In this document: positions 7,005 to 15,547 of the stretch, one piece after another
Layout: the number at the start of each line of letters is the position of its first letter
Position numbering within the stretch: position 1 is the first letter of the stretch
Origin: RGIG9041 sp045657265
GTDB taxonomy: Bacteria; Bacillota; Clostridia; Oscillospirales; QAKW01
NCBI GenBank assembly: GCA_045657265.1
Contig: JAZOSU010000025.1
Span: forward strand, 1 to 48,964
Length of the DNA: 48,964 bases
Direction of reading: 5' to 3'
Notes under the pieces: generated by a model
Databases searched by the model: none
Seen by the model: the letters and a program-made list of their open reading frames with translations, nothing else
Told to the model about the DNA's origin: nothing
Program-made: the position numbers and the translations under genes

Positions 7005-7754
7005 ATGTTAAAAACAGAAAGAGAAGAACAAATAATCAATATTCTGAGAAATTCAGGCTTTGTTACAGTAAAGAATTTAAGTGAGATTCTTTTTGCAAGT
7101 GAATCAAGTATCAGACGTGATCTTACACATCTTGAAAACAAAGGGATAGTCAGCAGAAGTTATGGTGGGGCAACTTTAATAACTGCTAATACTAATGTTT
7201 TACCTTTTTATACAAGGGCTTTCAGTAATATTGAAGAAAAGAGAAAAATTGCAAAAAAAGCAGTTACATTAATACGAAAAGGGGATATAATTTTTTTAGA
7301 TCAATCTTCAACTTCATTCTTTTTAGCAAGAGAAATATGTAATATCAAAGGTATTACTGTTGTTACAAATAATACGGAGATTCTTAATTATTTATCTGAG
7401 TACGATATAACTGTTCATTCTTCGGGCGGTGTTTTGAGTAATGAAAACAGAAATTGTCTTGTTGGACGCAATGCACAGAAAACTTTTGAAAATATTTATG
7501 CTGATATTTGTTTCTTTTCTGCAAAGTCATTGTCGTCTGATGGGGTTATATCGGATTGTACTGAACAAGAGGTTTTTGTAAGAAATTCTATGCTTGAAAA
7601 TGCTGACACAAAAGTATTTCTATGTAACAGCGAAAAATTTGATACACATTCTATTTTTAAACAGTGTACGTTAAGTGACGTTAATTATATTGTTAGTGAA
7701 ACTGATAATCTGCAAAGATTTAAAACCCTTTATAAAAAACTGAATACGCTTTAA
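7005..7754 (+). CDS. DeoR-family transcriptional repressor
   Basis: A 249-residue regulator. The N-terminal winged helix (residues 3-58: TEREEQIINILRNSG, VKNLSEILFASESSIRRDL, then GIVSRSYGGA) is the DeoR signature. A sugar-phosphate-isomerase-like sensor domain follows from about residue 75 (FLDQSST, TVVTNNTEI, SSGGVL). These repressors usually respond to a phosphorylated sugar. ATG 7005 is chosen because AAAGGA lies 8 bases upstream; ATG 6996 is fused to that ribosome site. It is divergent from the AraM-like/HAD operon, whose promoter carries the repeated operator, so that operon is its likely target. Confidence 0.88.
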   Translation: MLKTEREEQIINILRNSGFVTVKNLSEILFASESSIRRDLTHLENKGIVSRSYGGATLITANTNVLPFYTRAFSNIEEKRKIAKKAVTLIRKGDIIFLDQSSTSFFLAREICNIKGITVVTNNTEILNYLSEYDITVHSSGGVLSNENRNCLVGRNAQKTFENIYADICFFSAKSLSSDGVISDCTEQEVFVRNSMLENADTKVFLCNSEKFDTHSIFKQCTLSDVNYIVSETDNLQRFKTLYKKLNTL

Positions 7755-7760
7755 AAAAGT

Positions 7761-7786
7761 AAAAGCATCACATTTGTGATGCTTTT
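7761..7786. terminator. Bidirectional terminator between deoR and the AEC transporter
   Basis: A perfect 11-base stem AAAAGCATCAC (7761-7771) / GTGATGCTTTT (7776-7786) with an ATTT loop has A-rich sequence before it and T-rich after it. It serves the convergent deoR (plus) and transporter operon (minus). Confidence 0.9.
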
Positions 7787-7789
7787 TTG

Positions 7790-8749
7790 TTAAATTAAAA
7801 AATTGAGCAGAGTGAAAATTATAGGTATAGTTATGATTGACAGTATATGTGATACCAGTGCCATACCTGCTGCGGTTGTGGTATCCTTTCCGTAAGCGCT
7901 CGGTATTACTATTGTATTAAGTCCTAATGGCATTGCAAGGGTACATATAGTGCAAATTATATATGTTTTATCAATGTTAAATGATTTGAGTAAGAAGAAA
8001 ACGCCGAGACCTATCAATGGATAAAGAAGTAATCTATATGCACTCACTGCATAAATTCCGGGACGTTTGAGAACTTTCTTGAGATTAATTTCTGCTAAAG
8101 TTATACCTGTAAGAAGCATTGCGATAGGTGACATACAATCACCGCAAACGGCAATAAGGCTTACAACGCTGTTTGGAAGAGAGAGTTTGAAAGAGCTTAA
8201 TGTAATTCCAAGTGCCATTCCTATAATCATTGAAATGAACATAGGATTAACAAATGATTTAAGTCTATCTTTTATAGTTGCTTTGTTTTCTGAAGGAAGC
8301 AACAGCGCAGGCACACCGTATAAATATATAAGACTCCATAAAGCTAATGTGAAGATTATATAATTTGTGAAATGTTCGGGAAATAATGCGCTAACAACAG
8401 CATTTCCCATAAAAGCAAAATTACTGAAACATAACCCGTATGCGTATATTTTTTGTGTGTATCGGTCTTTTGAAAGCGTTTTTACAATAAGTAATGTTAT
8501 CGGAATTACAATAAGTTCAACAATTAAACTGAAAAACAATATTTTCCAAGCGCTTTTCATAGTTTCTGATGTGAAATTCTTTATAAAAGTACCCATTATA
8601 AGAGCAGGAATAAATATTGTGTTTTCAAGTTTTGACAGTATTCCTGCAGTTCCTTGTGGCACAGCATTTACCATTCGTACAATGTAGCCTATGATTATAA
8701 AACCGAACAAAAAAATCATTTGTTCTACAGTTGCTGAAAAAAGTTCCAT
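7790..8749 (-). CDS. AEC-family (auxin efflux carrier-like) transporter
   Basis: A 319-residue membrane protein with about 10 helices in two five-helix halves separated by a short loop (near residues 150-165). The second half contains the family's typical APLG-like segment as LAMPLGLNTIVIPSAYG near 272-288 and SPIAMLLTGITL near 206-217. Bacterial members export or import organic acids such as malate or malonate; the substrate is unknown. ATG 8749 has GGAG about 8 bases upstream and starts 11 bases after the stop of the large surface protein, so it is the third gene of the sigma-factor operon. Why a carrier is cotranscribed with a putative envelope sensor is unclear. Confidence 0.8.
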   Translation of the reverse strand: MELFSATVEQMIFLFGFIIIGYIVRMVNAVPQGTAGILSKLENTIFIPALIMGTFIKNFTSETMKSAWKILFFSLIVELIVIPITLLIVKTLSKDRYTQKIYAYGLCFSNFAFMGNAVVSALFPEHFTNYIIFTLALWSLIYLYGVPALLLPSENKATIKDRLKSFVNPMFISMIIGMALGITLSSFKLSLPNSVVSLIAVCGDCMSPIAMLLTGITLAEINLKKVLKRPGIYAVSAYRLLLYPLIGLGVFFLLKSFNIDKTYIICTICTLAMPLGLNTIVIPSAYGKDTTTAAGMALVSHILSIITIPIIFTLLNFLI

Positions 8750-8760
8750 AAAGATGCTCC

Positions 8761-11700
8761 TTAAGCTATGTTAATATTATCGACAGTTATTGTGTAGTAA
8801 CTGTTATTTAATGTATCAATCACGTAAATTGGTTCAAAGGAATAATTTCCGCTAAACTTACTTCTACATACGATTTTGATTTCCTGATTGTTTTTGTATA
8901 GTTGCAATGAAACATTAGTACCATCAGCAAAACATTTACCGTCTGCTTCGGCTATATTACAAGAAATAAACTCACACGAATAGGGAAGTTTGATTGTTAA
9001 AGAATTGTTACTGCCAAGCTGTTCGGGCAGAGACAGAGACAAATTAATTTCAACAGTTTTTTCTGAAACAGAAACGTTTGAGTAATTGCCTGTGACATTT
9101 GTGTTTTCAACATAAATGTCGGGAATGTAAGAAGATTCTGTATATCCGTTCACAATCATAACACTGACACCGTCTTTAGGAGTGATTTTAATATCTTTTA
9201 AGTCTTCGTGCTTTATTCTTCTTGCATATACTTCATTTTTTGAATATGTGATTGTTTCTTTATTTCCATCAGCGTATTCAAGTATGACTTTGTTTTGTCC
9301 ATTAGTACCAACAGACCAATTTTTAATAAAAGTTAAAAGTGAATAAGAATGATTTTGAGTATAAAAATCGTCATTTATAAGTGTTTTTGCAAATTCTTTT
9401 GCAGTATTGACGGAAATTTTACTGCATAACTTAGCTGTTATTACCGTGAAATAGATTTGATTGTCGATTGTACCCGATGCATCAAAGTAAGCCATTGAAT
9501 TTTCAACTTTGACTTTATCAACAATGTATTTGTTATAAATTTCATAAGCTTTTGTATAGTCGCCTGCATACGAAAAACCTAAAGCAAGATAAAGTTTCTC
9601 CTGATAGTTGAAACTATCAATCTGATCATAAAGTGCTAAAAGTTCATTCAAAACCGGCTGACCAAGGGCAGAGAGACTGTAATAACATAAAATTTTTGTC
9701 AGATTACCATTATTTGAATTAATCTGATTATTGAAGTAGTTAACATAAGCTTGGTTATCAACAAATTCGTTGGCTATAGATATAAAATCGGATAATTCGG
9801 TTAAATTATCTGTTTTAAAATCATTTATTACCTTTTTTAAATACGGTGAAATTTCGTTATTATATAATATTGAAAAGGCTAAATCACCTGAAAAACCGTA
9901 TTCACTGCGATTTAATATTGTATTTGCAACTGTATAAAAGAATTCATAATCTTCGTCATAAAAGATAAGATCGGCATCTGAAACAAATAAACTACTATCT
10001 AATATAACTTTGTTTTCAATAAATTCTTTTATTTGGTGTTTAGTAAGTGAATATGAAGATTTTACGGTAAAAGTTTTAGTTGTGTTTTTGTTTGTATCAC
10101 ACGTACAGGAAATAGACATGGTATAATCTCCGACAGAGAGTTTTCCGAAATTAAGTTCTGAATATTCTTCAAAATTAATATTTCCGTATAATGTTTGTAT
10201 AACAGAATCATCTTTTGTGAGTTTAGCGGTATACTGACAAAGAAAATTTTCGTCAAAATGTTCAGATTTCACTGAAATTATAGCATCGTCTGTATCTTTT
10301 ATTTCATCACTTATATCAATTAAAAACGAATTTGAAAATTTATATGTAAAGTCATTCAGCTTGTCGACAATAATGTTGTTTTCAAGAATTTTGTCGAAAT
10401 TCTGTGAAATATCCGTGTAATTTTTTGCGGTATGTGTGTTTATTCTGCACACATATGATTGTGAATCAGCAGCTTTGATAATCAGATATTTGAAATTATT
10501 CTTATCGAAATCAAATGGAAAAGATGCTATTCCGTTATCATTTGTACTTTCGGGTTGAAATCCTGAAAACAGTATATCGGCATGAGAAATAGGGTGATTA
10601 GTTACCTCGTTAATTACTGTAAAAACATATTTTTTATTTGTTTTAATGTATAAATTTAGATCGGTTATTTGTATTGGTTGATAGAAAATGTTGTTGCCTA
10701 TGGCAATTTGCGATATATAAAAGCCTTTTGGTAATGTTTCAGGATAATTTATTGAAGCAATATTATCATTCCACTCGATTTTCTCTGTAAAGCTACTGAA
10801 CTTGTCAAGGTTTTTTATATCTTCGTAGATAGCGTGAGAAATTATGTTGTCTGAAACATGTGATTTATGTAGTTCGGCAAATTCTTCGGCAGATGCCACG
10901 GAATAAATATCTATATTTGCGAATTCATTTTCACTGTTTTCTGTCATAATTTTAACGTTTGGAACAGTTACAAAGCTAAATGTTGATATCATATCAATGG
11001 AATCAAAAAGAATTTTAGATTTATTTTCGTTAGTACTTTTTCTTATAAGCGAAAAAGAATAATCATTTTCTAATTCGTTGTTTTGTCCGCCGGTGATTGA
11101 ACTGTTTATTGTAACCGTATAAAGAATGTTGCTTTGATAATCGTCAGATGGGATAAACTTCCAACGATTGCCGTAATGCTCAAACGTACCTGAAATTGCG
11201 GGTTTTATAGAAAAATTTTCAACAAAGTTCTCTACGTTTGTATGTGAAAAATCAATATGAATTTCTTCGTTTGGAGTATTTATTTCCAAATTGGGATAGT
11301 GTGATTTTATTTCGAATTTGGTTCCAGTCTGAAAAGCCCAACTGTAAGACGTTTTGTTTCCGTTTATGGATTTCACCGAATAGAGAGTATTGCTTTTTAA
11401 TTTTGATGCGAAATTAATTTTAAACGTATTACCCGATGTTTTTACTATTTTGTAGTTAACTTCCGGAGTTATTTTCAGATTTTTCTGCAGTTCTTTTTTT
11501 GATACAGACTTCACAGTTGTTATTTTGAGCGAAGCTTCATTTGAAATGAAATTGTTATTAATCTCTGTTGCCTCAACATCGCAAATCAAACTGCTTGATG
11601 ACAAATTAGATGGAAGTGAATTTTTTTTACCTAAAGGCAAAATCATCATAGTACAATAAACTATCATTAATGAAATGATTATACAAAATAATGAAACTGA

Positions 11701-11820
11701 AAAACAGATAACATTTTTATTTGATTCTTTTTTGTGCAGTTTTATTGCGTTTTTCTTGATTTTATCCTTATTTGGATGGACGGTATATTTCAAATAATTT
11801 AAAAGTTCATAATAAGTCAT
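8761..11820 (-). CDS. Membrane-anchored surface protein with Ig-like and alpha-2-macroglobulin-like architecture
   Basis: A 1019-residue protein with a short basic cytoplasmic start (1-36), one membrane helix (about 37-62) and a long outer part. Two Big_5-like Ig domains seem present at about 85-166 and 168-262 (LKITPEVNYKI..; FSIKPAISGTFEHYG, WKFIPSDDYQSNILYTVTI). A macroglobulin-type beta domain is near 395-440 (VINEVTNHPISHADILFSG, STNDNGIASFPF). A helical, TPR-like stretch follows at about 600-830, and a beta-rich C-terminus lies after that. Bacterial alpha-2-macroglobulins carry a CxEQ thioester; I find none here. The gene starts 1 base after the sigma-factor stop (TGAtATG), so translation is coupled. 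By position it could be that factor's membrane partner or sensor, but its cytoplasmic part is short for a known anti-sigma domain. Confidence 0.55.
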   Translation of the reverse strand: MTYYELLNYLKYTVHPNKDKIKKNAIKLHKKESNKNVICFSVSLFCIIISLMIVYCTMMILPLGKKNSLPSNLSSSSLICDVEATEINNNFISNEASLKITTVKSVSKKELQKNLKITPEVNYKIVKTSGNTFKINFASKLKSNTLYSVKSINGNKTSYSWAFQTGTKFEIKSHYPNLEINTPNEEIHIDFSHTNVENFVENFSIKPAISGTFEHYGNRWKFIPSDDYQSNILYTVTINSSITGGQNNELENDYSFSLIRKSTNENKSKILFDSIDMISTFSFVTVPNVKIMTENSENEFANIDIYSVASAEEFAELHKSHVSDNIISHAIYEDIKNLDKFSSFTEKIEWNDNIASINYPETLPKGFYISQIAIGNNIFYQPIQITDLNLYIKTNKKYVFTVINEVTNHPISHADILFSGFQPESTNDNGIASFPFDFDKNNFKYLIIKAADSQSYVCRINTHTAKNYTDISQNFDKILENNIIVDKLNDFTYKFSNSFLIDISDEIKDTDDAIISVKSEHFDENFLCQYTAKLTKDDSVIQTLYGNINFEEYSELNFGKLSVGDYTMSISCTCDTNKNTTKTFTVKSSYSLTKHQIKEFIENKVILDSSLFVSDADLIFYDEDYEFFYTVANTILNRSEYGFSGDLAFSILYNNEISPYLKKVINDFKTDNLTELSDFISIANEFVDNQAYVNYFNNQINSNNGNLTKILCYYSLSALGQPVLNELLALYDQIDSFNYQEKLYLALGFSYAGDYTKAYEIYNKYIVDKVKVENSMAYFDASGTIDNQIYFTVITAKLCSKISVNTAKEFAKTLINDDFYTQNHSYSLLTFIKNWSVGTNGQNKVILEYADGNKETITYSKNEVYARRIKHEDLKDIKITPKDGVSVMIVNGYTESSYIPDIYVENTNVTGNYSNVSVSEKTVEINLSLSLPEQLGSNNSLTIKLPYSCEFISCNIAEADGKCFADGTNVSLQLYKNNQEIKIVCRSKFSGNYSFEPIYVIDTLNNSYYTITVDNINIA

Positions 11821-11821
11821 A

Positions 11822-12385
11822 TCAGTTGTTGTCCTCGCTTTTTAATATTGAGGTTTTTAAAAAAGAATCTCTTATTTCTTTTAGCAGAGTAAACAAGATA
11901 TGTGTTACTGTGTCGTCTTCTGTCTCTAAAAGATTAGCAATTTGTTTAGCATTATAATTGCAGTAGAAATACAAAATAAATATTTTTCTTTTTGTAATAT
12001 GTTTGTTCATGACGAAAGAATAAATTTTTTTGTTAAGTTTACTTTCCAAGAAATCTGTTTCACTTATATCAAAGTCGGTTTCTAACAGTTTGTCCACCGA
12101 TTTTTGTGTTTTTCTGATTTTGCTATCTATACAAAAATCATCCTTTTCTTGAGGCAGATAATTTTTCATAGATTCTTTTAAAGCTTTTAGAAATGTAATT
12201 TCTATTTCATTTTTGCTACATGAATTGCATTTCAAAAAATAGCGATACATTTCACTGTAGGTTACAGACAGGATTTTTTCGACGTTATCAAGACTGCCTG
12301 TTTTTCCGGCAATAAATGCAATAGCATCGTTGTAGGTAGAATCATAAAGTATATCAAAATTTTTTATAGCTTCGCTTTTTTTCAT
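11822..12385 (-). CDS. ECF-like sigma-70 family RNA polymerase sigma factor
   Basis: A 187-residue protein. Residues 8-75 resemble region 2 (FDILYDSTYNDAIAFI, then a DNVEKILSVTYSEMYRYF core-binding helix). Residues 117-175 resemble region 4, with a helix-turn-helix at about 145-170 (NAKQIANLLETEDDTVTHIL). The middle is divergent and lysine-rich, so promoter preference cannot be predicted. The ATG at 12385 has GGAG 13 bases upstream, a rather long spacing. It is the first gene of an operon with the macroglobulin-like membrane protein and an AEC transporter, an arrangement like ECF sigma factors paired with membrane regulators. Confidence 0.75.
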   Translation of the reverse strand: MKKSEAIKNFDILYDSTYNDAIAFIAGKTGSLDNVEKILSVTYSEMYRYFLKCNSCSKNEIEITFLKALKESMKNYLPQEKDDFCIDSKIRKTQKSVDKLLETDFDISETDFLESKLNKKIYSFVMNKHITKRKIFILYFYCNYNAKQIANLLETEDDTVTHILFTLLKEIRDSFLKTSILKSEDNN

Positions 12386-12501
12386 TAATGAAAGTATTCT
12401 CCGTCAAGAAATTTGTCAGATAATATGATAATGCAATTGAATGTTTATGTCAACAAGATAAAAAATATGAAAAAACTATTTATTTATTAATATTTATATG
12501 T

Positions 12502-12507
12502 TATAAT
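12502..12507 (+). promoter_or_regulatory. Probable -10 box of the ruvC-led superoperon
   Basis: TATAAT at 12502-12507 lies 30 bases before the ruvC ATG in an AT-rich stretch. The best -35 at 17-base spacing (TTTATT, 12479-12484) is poor, so the promoter is tentative. The 150-base gap is shared with the divergent sigma-factor gene. Confidence 0.4.
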
Positions 12508-12537
12508 TATTAATCAAATAAGTATTGGCGGTTTTAT

Positions 12538-13029
12538 ATGATAATTTTAGGTATTGATCCCGGATATGCAACAATCGGTTATGGTGTAATTGAATATAAT
12601 GGCAAAAATTTTAAAACTATGGATTATGGAGCTGTTACAACTCCTGCAGGGCTTGATTTTAACAAACGACTTGCAATGATATATGACGGAATTTGTGAAT
12701 TGTGTGAAACATTCAGACCTGATGCTGTGTCTGTTGAGGAGCTTTTTTTTAATACTAATTTAAAAACAGGTATTGCTGTTGCTCACGGAAGAGGGGTAAT
12801 TTTACTTGCAGTGGAAAAGAGCGGTATAGAATTTTTTGAGTATACTCCGCTTCAGGTGAAACAAAGCGTTGTCGGTTACGGCAGAGCTGAAAAGAAACAA
12901 GTAATGTTGATGACACAGAATTTACTGGGTCTCGAAAAAATACCAAAACCTGATGATGCGGCTGATGCACTTGCGCTTGCTATATGCCATGCTCATTCCG
13001 CCAAATCAAGATTGTTGGGTTTGATATAA
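12538..13029 (+). CDS. ruvC: Holliday junction endonuclease RuvC
   Basis: A 163-residue resolvase that cuts Holliday junctions together with RuvAB. The RNase H-like acidic residues are all visible: D7 in GIDPG, E67 in SVEELFFNTN, D140 in KPDDAAD and D143. Length and motif order match the family. It leads a run of closely spaced genes, with ruvA 10 bases downstream, so all three resolvasome genes are together. Confidence 0.97.
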   Translation: MIILGIDPGYATIGYGVIEYNGKNFKTMDYGAVTTPAGLDFNKRLAMIYDGICELCETFRPDAVSVEELFFNTNLKTGIAVAHGRGVILLAVEKSGIEFFEYTPLQVKQSVVGYGRAEKKQVMLMTQNLLGLEKIPKPDDAADALALAICHAHSAKSRLLGLI

Positions 13030-13038
13030 GGAGGAAAT

Positions 13039-13629
13039 ATGATCTATTCACTTAACGGAATAGTTATTGATAAACTTAATGACAGAGCAGTTATCGAATG
13101 CTCGGGGGTCGGATATGAAGTTCAGATGACGAGAAACGGACTTAATGCACTTGCCCCCAAAGGTGAAAAAGCTTTTGTTCTTATACATATGGTTGTAAGG
13201 GAGGATAGCGTTGAATTGTTTGGATTTGTTAGTGCCGAAGAAAAAGATTGCTTTAAAATTCTCCTTGGAATATCAGGTATAGGTCCGAAAGCGGCAACAG
13301 CTGTTTTATCAGAATTGACACCGGGAGAACTTGTTTCAGCAGTTGCAACAGGTGATACTGCATTGATAACAAGAGCTCAAGGTATAGGACCAAAAGCTGC
13401 TCAGCGAATAATATTAGAGCTTAAGGATAAGCTTAAATCCATATCAGCTGTTCCTGTTAAAACTCAGCCGGTGTCAAAAGGAAGCGGCGCAAAATCAATT
13501 GAGGCTATTGATGCACTGATGACTCTCGGTTATACTCAACACGAAGCTAAACGTGCAGTTTCTTCTATGGATATAACCGATATGAGTGTGGAAGATATAA
13601 TAAAAGTTGCTTTAAAAGCTATGATGTGA
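13039..13629 (+). CDS. ruvA: Holliday junction branch-migration protein RuvA
   Basis: A 196-residue protein with the three RuvA parts: an OB-fold (residues 1-62, MIYSLNGIVIDKLNDRAVIECSG is the usual start), two helix-hairpin-helix motifs (about 72-135, GISGIGPKAATAVLS and AQGIGPKAAQRIILELKDKL) and a C-terminal three-helix domain that binds RuvB (about 150-196, EAIDALMTLGYT). It binds the junction as a tetramer and loads RuvB. A strong GGAGG precedes ATG 13039. Confidence 0.97.
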   Translation: MIYSLNGIVIDKLNDRAVIECSGVGYEVQMTRNGLNALAPKGEKAFVLIHMVVREDSVELFGFVSAEEKDCFKILLGISGIGPKAATAVLSELTPGELVSAVATGDTALITRAQGIGPKAAQRIILELKDKLKSISAVPVKTQPVSKGSGAKSIEAIDALMTLGYTQHEAKRAVSSMDITDMSVEDIIKVALKAMM

Positions 13630-13637
13630 GGTAGTAA

Positions 13638-14675
13638 ATGATAGAATCTGAATTTGAAGAAAGAATAGTAACGTCTACGCTCACAGGTGTAGATAACGAT
13701 ATTGAAGAATCGCTCAGACCGAGAAAAATTGATGAATATATTGGTCAGACGAAAGCAAAAGAAAATCTTAATATTTTCATAGAAGCTGCAAAACAGAGAG
13801 GGGACAGTCTTGATCACTGCTTGCTTTATGGACCTCCAGGACTCGGTAAAACAACTCTGGCGGGTATTATAGCTTCAGAAATGGGAGTTAATATCAGAAT
13901 CACATCGGGTCCGGCTATTGAAAAACCGGGTGATCTTGCGGCAATTATTACGAACTTGCAACCCGGTGATGTGCTGTTTATAGACGAGATACACCGTCTT
14001 TCAAGAGTGGTTGAGGAAATTCTTTATCCTGCAATGGAAGATTATGCGGTTGATATCATAATAGGTAAAGGTCCTTCTGCACGCAGTATAAGAATAGACC
14101 TGCCTAAATTCACTCTTATTGGTGCCACTACAAGAGCGGGTCAGATTTCATCTCCTCTCAGAGACAGATTTGGTGTTATGTTAAGACTGGAACTTTATAA
14201 TGCTGAAGAACTTTGTGATATAGCAATCCGTTCTGCCGGAATATTAGGAATACCGATTGAACGTGAGGGTGCTATGGAAATTGCGATGCGTTCAAGAGGA
14301 ACACCTCGTATTGTAAACAGACTTTTAAAACGTGTAAGAGACTTTGCGCAGGTTAAAGGAAAAGGCGTAATTGACAAGAAAATTGCAAGAATGGCACTTG
14401 CTGCTCTTGAGATAGATGAACTCGGGCTTGATAATATTGATAGATTAATGCTTACGAGTATTATCACTAACTTTGGTGGAGGACCTGTTGGTCTGGAAAC
14501 TCTTGCTGCAACAATAGGTGAAGAAGCAGTTACTTTGGAAGATGTTTATGAACCATATCTTTTACAGATGGGATTTATTTCAAGAACTCCGAGAGGAAGA
14601 ACTGCAACTGTTAACGCGTACAGGCATTTAGGCATGCCTTATAATGGAAATGATCAAGTTACATTTGATGTATAG
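13638..14675 (+). CDS. ruvB: Holliday junction branch-migration helicase RuvB
   Basis: A 345-residue AAA+ motor. Visible are the N-terminal SLRPRKIDEYIGQ, Walker A GPPGLGKTT (65-73), Walker B with DEIHR (116-120), the sensor GATTRAG (162-168), the arginine finger region LRDRFG (174-179) and a C-terminal winged helix. It drives branch migration on RuvA-bound junctions. The start is ATG 13638, 8 bases after the ruvA stop, with GAGGT as the ribosome site. Confidence 0.97.
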   Translation: MIESEFEERIVTSTLTGVDNDIEESLRPRKIDEYIGQTKAKENLNIFIEAAKQRGDSLDHCLLYGPPGLGKTTLAGIIASEMGVNIRITSGPAIEKPGDLAAIITNLQPGDVLFIDEIHRLSRVVEEILYPAMEDYAVDIIIGKGPSARSIRIDLPKFTLIGATTRAGQISSPLRDRFGVMLRLELYNAEELCDIAIRSAGILGIPIEREGAMEIAMRSRGTPRIVNRLLKRVRDFAQVKGKGVIDKKIARMALAALEIDELGLDNIDRLMLTSIITNFGGGPVGLETLAATIGEEAVTLEDVYEPYLLQMGFISRTPRGRTATVNAYRHLGMPYNGNDQVTFDV

Positions 14676-14686
14676 AAAGGTTATAT

Positions 14687-15547
14687 ATGTATTTAGCAAG
14701 TGAATGGAAAGATTATAAACTTATAGATGTTTCAAACGGTGAACGTTTGGAAAAATGGGGAGACTATATACTTATCCGTCCTGATCCACAGGCTATCTGG
14801 GACAGTCCACGCAATAATCCTTTGTGGAAAAAAGCAAATGCACATTATCATAGATCTAAAAGCGGCGGCGGAAGTTGGGATATTTTCAATTTGCCGAGTA
14901 GTTGGACAATAAACTATAAAGATTTGACTTTTAATATAAGACCGATGAATTTCAAGCACACAGGGATTTTTCCCGAACAAGCAGTTAATTGGGATTTTAT
15001 GAATGGGTTAATCAGAAATTCAGGTAGAAAAATAAATGTACTTAATCTCTTTGCATATACAGGCGGAGCTACAATGGCTTGTGCGAGTGCAGGAGCTTCC
15101 GTTTGTCACGTAGATGCATCAAAAGGTATAGTTCAGCTTGCAAAAGAAAATGCAGAAAGTTGTAAACTGCGTGATAAACCTGTAAGATACATCGTTGATG
15201 ATTGTATAAAATTTGTTGAGCGGGAAATACGCAGAGGAAATAAATATGACGGTATAGTTATGGATCCCCCGTCATACGGTAGAGGCCCCGGTGGCGAAGT
15301 GTGGCAGCTTGAAGATATGCTGTACGGTTTTGTTAAAAAATGTACACAGCTTTTATCAGATAAACCATTGTTTTTTATTTTGAACTCATACTCAACCGGT
15401 CTTTCTGCTTCTGTAATGGAATATTTGCTCAGAACTTGTATTGATAAAAAATACGGCGGAACTTTTGAAAGTTCAGAAATAGGTTTACAAACTGAAAAGG
15501 GTCTTGCATTTCCTTCTGGCTCTGTTGCAAGGTGGTATTCGAAATGA
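14687..15547 (+). CDS. SAM-dependent methyltransferase, RlmI-like catalytic family
   Basis: A 286-residue enzyme of the family related to 23S rRNA cytosine-C5 methyltransferases (RlmI/RlmK). The SAM-binding motif is NLFAYTGGATMACASAGA (about 120-137), followed by HVDASKG (141-147) and the catalytic-loop DPPSYGRG near 197-204. RlmI's N-terminal PUA domain is absent; instead the first 80 residues form a different beta-rich region. Its position right after ruvB and before the ecf genes is of no clear functional meaning. The substrate is probably RNA, but that is inference. The stop overlaps the next start in an ATGA. Confidence 0.75.
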   Translation: MYLASEWKDYKLIDVSNGERLEKWGDYILIRPDPQAIWDSPRNNPLWKKANAHYHRSKSGGGSWDIFNLPSSWTINYKDLTFNIRPMNFKHTGIFPEQAVNWDFMNGLIRNSGRKINVLNLFAYTGGATMACASAGASVCHVDASKGIVQLAKENAESCKLRDKPVRYIVDDCIKFVEREIRRGNKYDGIVMDPPSYGRGPGGEVWQLEDMLYGFVKKCTQLLSDKPLFFILNSYSTGLSASVMEYLLRTCIDKKYGGTFESSEIGLQTEKGLAFPSGSVARWYSK

